Of a stretch of 64,000 nucleotides of DNA, positions 55,301 through 64,000 are shown piece after piece. Each line of letters opens with the position of its first letter. The stretch's first letter is position 1. Origin of the DNA: Smittium mucronatum (Eukaryota > Kickxellomycota > Harpellomycetes > Harpellales > Legeriomycetaceae); NCBI GenBank assembly GCA_001953115.1, contig LSSL01001163.1:95365-159364 (forward strand), in the 5' to 3' direction. Made by a program: the position numbers and the translations under genes. Below the pieces are notes generated by a model. The model saw only the letters and a program-made list of their open reading frames with translations. It did no database searches and had not been told where the DNA came from.

Positions 55301-57900
55301 TATAATTTTTTCCCCCCAAAATTCAAAATTATTCAAAATTGATTTAATTACTTTATTAGGTAATATTAAACTTACAAAGCATTTTAGTTATAAATTTAAA
55401 ATATAAATACATATTTTTATTAAAACTTTTATTTTTTTTAACAATGTTTGATACGATTAATTTGCATTTTATACACTTTTTGAACCTTCTAACGGTAAAA
55501 TCCATAAACAATCTAAATATAAATAATGAAAATAAAATTTGGAAGATCTCCATGACTTTCACCATGCGAATGAAATCAAATTTATCTAAAAGTTATCGAA
55601 TAAGGATTTAGTTTAACAGCAATTATTTGGAGGATTGGATTTTACAAGATAAAAAATATCAAAAAAATTCTACAAAGTTAGAATTTAGAAGATTTACATA
55701 AAAATCACTTTCTTAAAACTAAAAACGAATATAAATAATTTTAGTTCTATCATTGATCCAAATTATCAATTTTTTTCTTATAAAGGAAATATTTCAATAG
55801 ACAAAAAAGAGTAATTTTTTTTTTTTTGAATTAATGAATAATTAAATTCAACCTAAATAGAGCTTCAGAAAAGAATTAAATATAATTTTAAATTATCTAA
55901 ATATAAAATCTATTCGTTATTTATTAAATCTTTTATATGTTTGACTTTTATGTCAAGTTTTAATAAATTTCAAATGAGGGCATCTTTTAAACATATATAA
56001 GCTATTATATTATTATTAATAAGTCTTTTGGAAAAAATATAAATCTTTAATTCATTCACATACGCGAGACTATAGTGTCTTTAGTTATTTTTTGCGTACT
56101 TAATACGTTACAATTATCTCCTTTAGATGATTATTAAAACTTTAACTCTTGGATGGCTGAGTGATTTGATTTGAAAATTTTCACACTTTGATTTTTTCCC
56201 TCTCTGCCAATACTATCAAAAAATACCAATATTTAACAAGTTTTTAGAACAGCATATTATGCACTCGGGATATTAGTGGATTTTAAAGAAAATTTAGTTC
56301 CCAACGAGCAAGGTTGTATGAAAGAATCACATACAACCAGATTCCAAATTTCAATTCTTCAACAAAAAAACAAACGCTAATAAGATTCATATTTAGTTGA
56401 ATTGAAAGTTTCAGATTTTTTCAAAATCTCGATAAATATAAGTTTGTTTTCAAAATAAAGTTCAAATAAGAAGAATTTTTTTTATCCTAATACTGAACCC
56501 AATGATATTTTTTCTAAATAAACTATAATAATAGTTCTTTTTCCCTTAAATAGAGAATTTATAACTTTTTAACTCTAAAACAAATTATAAGTCTTTTTTA
56601 ATTAACAAGTAGAAACCTATATTTTCTTTCACTCCATATAGATTTTTATAATTTGGTATATTTAACTTATAAAGCAAATATTTTTAACGTATGCAAGATC
56701 GTTAATTCAATTAATTATTTTGGTAATATGTCTAATAATTTTTAGAATATACCTTTTTTCTGAAAAATTTCCGGGTAATTAAGTTGGTTTTGAATTTTTT
56801 TGCCAAAATATCATAATTATCAAATGAACGTGTCGGTAGTTGCAAATTGTTTTATTTAATCAGTTGGCTAAAAAACTGGGCGAATCTTTGATACATATGT
56901 TAGCCCTTATCTGATTTTGAAAATTTACAGAATTTTTTGGGTAGGTGAATTTTTTTTCTTTTTCTTTTAATAGTTGGTTAAAACGGTTTTATATCAATTC
57001 AAGCGTAGAAACGTAGATTTTAAACTAGCTCCTCAATATTATCCAAAAATCACTTTTATTACAAAGTAAATAAAAATCTTGAGGTTTTGAAAAATAGGCC
57101 TTATAGAATTATAGCCATCAGAAACGAATCATAGCTTTTATAATTTACCAAGATCATAGATTTTTTACCCTGTAAATAGCGAATTCCATAATGAAAAATA
57201 TAATCTAAATCCAATTCTGGAAATTTCAACTTTTGAAAATATATTGAATCTAACTGGAGGATAAAGTCGTTAAATCTCTACAACTAAACCTTCTCAGCAA
57301 TAAAGATATAGTCTAAAGTTAGGACCCTGAAAGTGTGATAATAGTACTTTAGGTATCTAGTTTTTTTGGAATCTGTATTACCGTATATTAATGGTTGAGT
57401 ACAAAAGTGATTCACTATTAATTCAGTATATTGAAATTGAATTATAAAAAGTCAGAATTTGAAACCACTAAGGGGTGGTGCATTTAAGTAGTTTTTAAAA
57501 ATTCACTCGAGGGTTTACCTATTTGATTTTATTTTTTTCTGGGAATATTAGGGTTAGGATTTTTAGTCCAAGAGTTTTGATTCAAAAAAATATGATTAAA
57601 AAAAATAATTAGTTGTGTTATAAACGATTTTATTGTTCAAGAAAATAGATTATACTAAAATCACATCCATATTTAATAAATATTTTTATAATGGAAGATT
57701 CTTGATAAAATGTTTAAATTATCATAATCTTTAATTTTAATTACTATACTTTTTGATAAATCGAATACTTGGATTTATAAATATACCAAATGCATTTTAA
57801 AAAAATCAGCCCAGAGAATAAATATAAATATTTATTGGTTGTTATATACTATTAAAGAATAGTAATTCTAATGTTTTATTTGCAGTATAAAATCAGTAGT
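40341..57900. other. Second gene-free A+T-rich desert
   Basis: The first kilobase grades from the CCAAT-dense zone into sequence like the first desert. Beyond 41000 it is almost pure A/T runs with microsatellites, for example (TA)n near 49702-49727 and 51718-51736, a ten-base poly-C at 44552-44561, and a short ATTGAATTTTTTT tandem near 54406-54440. Open frames of 60-90 codons (for example 41242-41424, 50953-51225 and 55356-55565) show no recognisable motif and appear random. No RNA genes or element remnants were seen. Confidence 0.72.
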
Positions 57901-59758
57901 TATACTATTATAATGAATGGGATTATAAAAAGAAAGTTATAATTGAATTTGAAAGTCACGATAGAAATATCTATAGACGTTTTAAATACAAGGCAATAAA
58001 TTCTTCGCAGCCCATATTTAGGATTTTTTTAAATCTTTAATCTATAGTTATATTATATTTAGACCATGGGTATTTGTTGAATTGTTTTTTTTAGTGTGTA
58101 TTTAAATTTAGATTCAATTTAATTCCTCAATTTTATCAACACAAGAGTAAAACAATCTTCAAGAATTATAGAAAAAAAGAAAAAAAGAAAAAGTGAAATT
58201 TTTTTAATAGAAATTGAGCAATATACCATTTAATTCATGTCAATATAAAGGGTTTCGATTAGACTAAGTATTTTCCCCCGTAATTGTGGAATTATTTAAG
58301 AACTGTTGCCAAATTTCAGGTAAATAATCAAAGTAATTATATTTAAAAAATTATGAGGGAAATTATAGAAATACACAAGAGGATCTTGAAAATATTTCTC
58401 AAGAGGCATTTATCCACCAAGGTGGCAGGTTGGATAGGAATATATACCACATTTTTTTATTGGAGGTTAAAGAAATCGTGTAAATTTTAAATCTTCCAGA
58501 ATAAATTTAATTGAACTAAAAAAGATAAAAGTTTTATTGATGGTGAGATTGGGGTTTTGTGCTTTTTTAAACACAGCCATTTCCTTGAAAGATAGATTTA
58601 AACATTTTGTACCCCTTAAAAAAGCCAAAATTTTATCTAGCTTGAGAGTAGACAAAATCAATTATGGATTTAGACTATCAAAACTTTTAATCAGAGGTAT
58701 TTTTATTTTTAAGAGCGCACAGTGATTTTATTTGAAAATACTTTTTCACTAATAAACAATATTTTAGAATTAAAAATCAAGTTTAGCCAATGGTTACAGG
58801 TATATATTTAATTATATTTTTTCCATATTCAAATCTTTGGGAAGAAAAGGATTATCAAGTAAAAGTAATTCTGTACATTTTTATATTAGATTGGGTGATT
58901 TATTTCAAAAAGAAATATCATTTGATTTATTACTTAAAATGAATTTTTTTTTTAAAAAAAAACAAGAGCAGTTTATAAAATATAGATATATTTTTGAACG
59001 GAAATGATAAAAATAAATGTTATTTATTCTTCTAAAACCATTTCTTTACTATTTTTGTTTTTATTTACATCCATTGCTATCAAAAATTGACTGGGTTAAG
59101 GCTAGTTGGAAATTTTTTATTGGTAAAGGGTTCTAAAAAGGATATAGAAATTTATTGGAGTATACCAATTTCTTTTATTAGAGATAAAGAAAGAAAGGAT
59201 TGACTTTGAGATTATAAATTAAATTATGTTTGTTTTACTCATTTAGAGTAAAGTAAAATATCACCAACGTAACAATTCTGAAGGTTTCTTATACCTGGAT
59301 GGGTGTGGTCAAGTGAAATCCATATATTATGTCAAGGTTTATCGGTAGATTTAAAAGTTTAAAGCTCTAACAGGGATAGCATGTGTTGAGAAGTCACTGA
59401 ATCATTTTCATACAGAGAATAAGAAAAGGTTTTGATGAATGTTTAGTAAATTGATAAATGCATTATTAAGTTTTTATAATAGAATAAAAAGGGGGTTTCA
59501 TCTGAGATAGACTTTTTTATTTTGAAAATTTTGTGCGAAACTACTACTAGTAGTAGAGATAAGAAAAGAAAATGTTTTTTTAGAGAATGTTGTATTTAAA
59601 AAAGATAAAATTAGAGTCCGATGATGAAAAAAAAAAAGTTTCTAAAAAAAAAAGATGGAAGAAATCAAAAATCTAGACATTTGTTGTGATTTCCTTTTTT
59701 TTTTCTTCTTTCAGTTTCATTGATTGTGATCTCTGAGAATAATTGTGGTCATTGGAAA
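57901..59758. other. Spacer downstream of the secreted-protein gene
   Basis: Moderately A+T-rich. Two overlapping open frames of about 60 codons on opposite strands (58467-58661 - and 58537-58725 +) are unrecognised. CCAAT/ATTGG motifs recur, for example near 58787, 59118 and 59153. The 3' end of the secreted-protein transcript should fall just left of 59759. No supported gene. Confidence 0.5.
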
Positions 59759-60787
59759 TTATTTTTGTTTGTAACCGACAGGTAAGACTGCTGGGTTCTT
59801 GTAAACGTTGTTGTTTCCAGAGCCTTGGTAACCGCTGTTGCTGTTTCCGGAGTATCCAGAACCAGAACCAGATCCGTATGATCCACCGTTGTTACCTCCG
59901 TTGTTTCCACCATAGACGTTGTTGGTCTGAGTGACGATGGTGCTAGAGTAGGCCAATTGGGTTTCAGTCAAGAGGTTGGTGATTGTGCTGGTTAGGAATA
60001 GATATGCGGTTTCAGTGGCAGTGGTGGTTCCAGTGGAAGTATCGGTTTCAATAAGGGTGGAGGTGGCAGTATCAGTGAAGGTAGCGAATTGAGTCTGGAG
60101 AGTGACATCAGTGACAGTAGAGGTGACGACATCATTGGAAGTGAAGACGGTGGTTTGAGTATCAGTTTCAGTCAAGGTGCTGGTTGAGGTGCTGACTGAA
60201 GTGACAGTTACTGGGTTAGTCAAGACGCTTGTGGTGAAGGCAACAATTGTGGAATCGACAGTGATGGTGTTGGTATCGGTTTCAGTGGAGGTGCTGGTGA
60301 CGGTTCCAGTGAGGGTAACAGTAGTGTATTCAACTTCGGATTTGGTGACGAGGTTGGTAACTGTTTGAGCAGCATTGGCATATAAGGTGCTGACAGAGAA
60401 TACTTCAGTGGTGCTGACTTCAACTTCAGTCTTGGTGACATAGACAACTTGACCACCATAGACACCGCCATTGTTGCCACCGTTGCCGCCGTTTCCATAT
60501 CCACCGTTACCACCATTTCCGTATCCACCATTGCTGCCACCGTTGTATCCAGGCTTGGAACCACCAGCTTGGTATGGAGCAGGCTTAGGGTTATATCCGT
60601 TAGATCCACCTAATATAGGAAGAAAATATTAGAAAAATGTAAGAATGGTTTGTATGAGAGAAGGTATTAATGTTTTTATCTCTATTTTTTTTAAAAAAAG
60701 AAACCTACCGTTGTAGTTTTGGGCAGAAGCAGAAGCGATAGCGGAAGCGACGAAAAGAGCAATGTAGCTTGAGAATTGAACCTTCAT
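59759..60787 (-). CDS. Secreted low-complexity Gly/Asn- and Thr/Val-rich protein (probable cell-wall or extracellular structural protein)
   Basis: Two exons, 60787-60709 and 60609-59759, joined by a 99-base intron with a GTAGGT donor and TATTAG acceptor; 309 residues, in phase. Exon 1 encodes a clear secretion signal: MKVQFSSYIALFVA, then an Ala/Ser stretch with likely cleavage after SASA near residue 22. Residues about 27-79 are Gly/Asn/Tyr-rich with repeated GGYGN-type units. Residues 80-255 are a Thr/Ser/Val/Glu repeat region (ETDTxT and TSTxT patterns) likely to carry dense O-glycans. Residues 255-309 are again Gly/Ser/Asn-rich, ending VLPVGYKQK. There are no cysteines and no hydrophobic C-terminal tail, so it is not an obvious GPI protein; I expect it to be secreted or wall-associated. 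No named family was recognised. Codons are strongly biased (ACC, GTC, GGT, AAC), implying high expression. Open frames in other registers (60220-60609 -, 60177-60368 +) are shadows. Confidence 0.85.
60610..60708 (-). other. Intron of the secreted-protein gene
   Basis: GTAGGT donor right after the signal-peptide exon and TATTAG acceptor; 99 bases, A/T-rich. It splits a Gly codon, and its removal keeps the reading frame across the junction. Confidence 0.88.
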
Positions 60788-60990
60788 GTTTATAATTGGT
60801 AAGTTGAAAAAAAGGAAAGGGTGAAAACGGTTAAGGGTGTTGGTAAAAAGATAGTTCTTTAGAATGCGAGAAGTAGAAGTTTTATTTGAATCCGATTTAG
60901 GAAATTGATTCTTTTTATATGTTTGTTTTTTATGTTGTTGATGCTTTTGTCAGATAAGGCTCTTGACTTGGATCTTTTATACTTGTAGAA
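60788..60990 (-). promoter_or_regulatory. Promoter region of the secreted-protein gene
   Basis: On the - strand a TATAAAAG lies at 60981-60974, about 190 bases before the ATG, and a second TATAAAAAG lies at about 60919-60911. Between them and the start codon the - strand is C/A/T-rich and G-poor, like the leader at the right window edge. Either TATA box could serve. Confidence 0.5.
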
Positions 60991-63800
60991 GAAGAGTGAG
61001 TGCAACAAGATTTTTTATTTTTTTTAAAAAATGTATAGAGCAAATGCTAGCCATATCATGAATATGGGATTCTATTAGCATAACAAAGAGAGGGTTTAGA
61101 ATGTAATGATATGAGTATATGTTTGGTGAAAAAGAATAAAACTGAGGAGCGAGGCTTTTCCCACAAGGTTAGTATTTAGTAATGGCATCACAAAACAAAG
61201 GAAAATGATCTTATTAAGAGAATTGAGAAAGAGTAAATTTCAGATTAATAAGCTAAGTTTCAAATAGGAGGCTTCGGGAGATGTTAGGAAGCTGTATAAA
61301 TTTGAGTTTTATTTCCAGCCTCACATGGGATCATAAGCTATAGCTAATTAGATATCGAATTTTAGAAATTAGTCACAGGAAACTTCTATTGAATTAACCC
61401 AGAGAAAATTCTACATGGCTATGGAGAATTTCATTTCAGATATGGAATGTGAAGTGTAAATCTGGCATAAAATTAAGATACATTTTGTGATTTAGTCATT
61501 TCTTCAATTTTACCAGCACAAGAGTCTCATTATTGGACAGAGACGGAAAGCCGGCAAATGAAATGTCAGCTTTACAGTTTATTGGAAAGGAGAATTATTA
61601 GTGAGTAAAAAACTTATAGTGGAGCAAAAAAAGAATGGAGAATTTACAATAGACTAATAAAAAACGCTTGTAGAATTCTTAAAACACAGAATTAAATGAC
61701 ACCAATAATAAATCTTGCGTAAAAAAAAACACTAATCAACAGACATTCACACGTATCTAAGAAAAGGATAAATGAATGAATAAATTACTGGAGGAAAAAA
61801 AAGTGGCAAAAATGGAATGAGAAGCCATCCAGCTGTGGAAAGTGAACAAGTGGGAATGAGGCGAGAGGGGCTACAATAGGCTTAGCAGACAATGTCCATA
61901 ATCGATCAATTAGAGAGAACTCTACTGGGATAATCCCTATATACTTAGAGTTGGATTTTTCCAAAGAGGTTATACATAAGCAAATTGGCTTTGGAACAAC
62001 CCAATTTACTGAACAAGGTATCCAACAAAATTAAGGGGTTGACGATTGGTGTAATGGTCTTCTCATCTAAAGAATGGAGGTGTAATTATATCGTTATTAA
62101 AGTGACACACTTTTTTAACGTAAATAGAGGCGGGGAATCGTCATTGTAAGCATGATACTATCTTCTCCTGGCTTACTCGAAATAAAAGGAAGGAATTGCT
62201 TCAAAAATATTGCCCAAAATAAAGGCGTGCTTTCGAACTAAACCAAAGTATTGCATTTTAAGCCACGGTCACGCATAAGGAATTGAAACATATGATTTGG
62301 ATATTATAAATTAGTGGTTAGAGTTGAGAATAAACTCGCATAAAGACTTCATGAGCGCATCAAGTGATATACAATTAATCTATTTATCCAGAGTATCAAG
62401 TCCTAATACTTTAATATGAGCTGTAAAGATTATTTTTGAAATTTCGTACTAGGTTTTCAAATCCAGAACGCATATCACTGCTCACTGCCTATTATTTTAA
62501 AAAATCGGACTTTAAAAGCAAATAGCACGTAAAGAAAATCCAAAATAAATTCAAGTAAGAACAGGCTGAAGGCTTATGGAGCATCTTCTGGAAAAAATGC
62601 TAAATACTCATCCCAATTGACTTTCGAATACCGTTTACCGCATTACCGTCTTTATGATATATAAACTTTTAAGGAAAGGTATTTAATCTAAACGAAAAAT
62701 CACGAAAATGGAGAGGTGAAGGAGTTAATATACTCGTTATCGCGACTAGTCGAGTTTGTTTAGAACAATATCAAGTTAAAAGCTATTACATCCATGGTGA
62801 GAGCAATTTCATAGGGATATTGCAGCCAATAAAAAAGAAAGTTGTGGACTTTAAGGGTTTTCTTTATGAATTTGTGTACCAATCTGTTGTTTTCGTGTCT
62901 CAGGCACAAATTAGCCGAAAACATCCAAAAAACGGATAGAGGAAAACAGAACCTCGACTTTATTTTAGTTTGAAACAAATTATCGTACGATATTTGCTTA
63001 TGATTTGAATACTGGCAATATGGTCTGATTTTTGTCATTATTTAGCAGCCATTATCTTTTTCATAAGGAATTGATTTGACTCCTAATTTTGCTTTTTTAG
63101 CGCATTTTTCTGCCCAAGAAATATGCTTTCTACACCATAGTCTACATGCAAGAAAATCAGGTGATTTTCAGACACACAATCCAATCGGAATTACTTGAGT
63201 TTTCGCCCATAAAAAACTGCCAATTAAATACATTGAATAATTAATTCTTTGCGTGATTTCCCAAAGAGTTTTTTGCTGGTTGGTCCGTTCAATGAAATGT
63301 GTTTCACAAACGTTGCTACGATGTTTAAATTTTGAGAAAGACTGCCAATCAAAATAGAAATAAATGACAAGATCATGGAAACGCACACTTATTTATCGAC
63401 AGCCAAAAAAGACAATCTAGAGCAAGTAACCAACAAAAAAGATGCCAGCAGTGTAGCTGCTACCCCGCCCATCTATTTTTAACAAAATTTCACCCAGAAT
63501 ATTGTTTCTGGCCATTTATTTGTCTTTTCTACTATGGTACTGCTGCTGTGCCATGAGTTCAACCTCTTCCCAAAATTCGAGAATCAAAGCCGCTTTCTAA
63601 ATTAGATCTTGAAAACCGCCAATTACTATTCAGATCCGCTCTTGAAATTGGAAGTGGCCTGATTTATTTTCTAAAAATATATCTTCTCAATGAGTATTTC
63701 AGAAAATCCTGCCATTTATGTATATCCATAAATATTTTTGTAGTCTAGCAAAGAAATCAACGCCCTTTAGGTGAAACAAACTAATGCTCCTAGATTTATG
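60991..63800. other. Spacer with possible decayed elements
   Basis: About 2.8 kb, more complex than the deserts, with scattered CCAAT/ATTGG motifs. A + strand stretch near 62240-62430 has a faint resemblance to a Gypsy-type RNase H (THKEL...IW, then YQVLIL), too degraded to call. A - strand pair of open frames (62760-63386) is listed separately. Nothing else is supported. Confidence 0.4.
62760..63386 (-). pseudogene. Possible decayed coding region, family unrecognised
   Basis: Two open stretches, 63386-63168 and 63038-62760, lie in the same - strand frame with only two stops between them, giving about 209 codons of protein-like sequence. Between them the frame reads CRKHISWAEKCAKKAKLG. No catalytic motif or family was recognised. 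It may be a broken gene or transposon remnant, or an accident of composition. Confidence 0.25.
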
Positions 63801-64000
63801 TTCCCCTATATTGTTCCTAACTTATTGATATAAATAACCGCATCCATCCCTGATTCATTTTCTAAGTATCATCGATTTATAGAATAAAGACCCTCCCCTA
63901 TTTCTACCCTAGATAAATACTCAAGTATACTCTAGTCCAACTAACTCTTCTAGTTATTTTACAATCATCAACTCTTTCTTCAACCCTTTGTATTTCTTGA
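63801..64000 (+). promoter_or_regulatory. Probable promoter and leader of a + strand gene beyond the window
   Basis: TATAAATA at 63829-63836 is followed by about 150 bases that are C/T-rich and G-poor (CCCTCCCCTATTTCTACCC near 63892, CAACTCTTTCTTCAACCC near 63969). This matches the look of the leader of the HMG-box gene here and of highly expressed fungal genes. No ATG-initiated frame is visible before the edge. Confidence 0.5.

Noticed and set aside
60177..60609. Open frames in other registers of the secreted-protein gene
   Set aside because: Repetitive codons leave other frames open; the spliced frame with a signal peptide explains the locus.
62043..62060. TGGTGTAATGG, resembling a tRNA A box
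   Set aside because: No B box or acceptor stem follows within tRNA length.

Overview
The window looks like nuclear DNA of a very A+T-rich fungus. The genes have short spliceosomal introns (69-99 bases, GT...AG) and encode a Vid27-family protein, a fungal-type HMG-box regulator, an Ssb-type ribosome-associated Hsp70 and a secreted low-complexity wall-type protein. I cannot name the species. A DIRS-like retrotransposon remnant and intron-poor genes would fit an early-diverging fungus (for example a Kickxellomycotina-like lineage), but that is speculation.

Layout. 1-2865: decayed DIRS-type retrotransposon on the + strand, entering from the left edge, with reverse transcriptase, RNase H and tyrosine recombinase remnants broken by stops and frameshifts. 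2866-22250: gene-free A+T desert with long A/T runs and a few isolated poly-C/poly-G tracts. 22251-23030: AT-rich tandem repeat around a 606-base assembly gap. 23031-41000: a gene island holding VID27 (+, four exons), an HMG-box regulator (+) and SSB Hsp70 (-, intronless). Its spacers carry two diverged copies of a ~115-base dispersed repeat, a GGGGTT tract and, upstream of SSB, a 3-kb zone packed with CCAAT/ATTGG motifs and a second short repeated motif. 41000-57900: a second A+T desert. 57900-64000: a second island with one secreted Gly/Asn- and Thr/Val-rich protein gene (-, two exons), decayed coding-like fragments, and at the right edge a TATA box plus pyrimidine-rich leader that probably belongs to a + strand gene beyond the window.

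The genes do not form an operon or pathway. SSB and the secreted-protein gene use a restricted, C/T-ending codon set typical of high expression; VID27 and the HMG gene use A/T-ending codons like the background. The sequence alternates between gene islands and repeat-derived A+T deserts. Nonsense codons in the retrotransposon that look like C-to-T changes (CAG to TAG, CGA to TGA) suggest the deserts may come from RIP-like mutation of repeats. I found no CRISPR array, convincing tRNA or rRNA gene, or biosynthetic/defence cluster.
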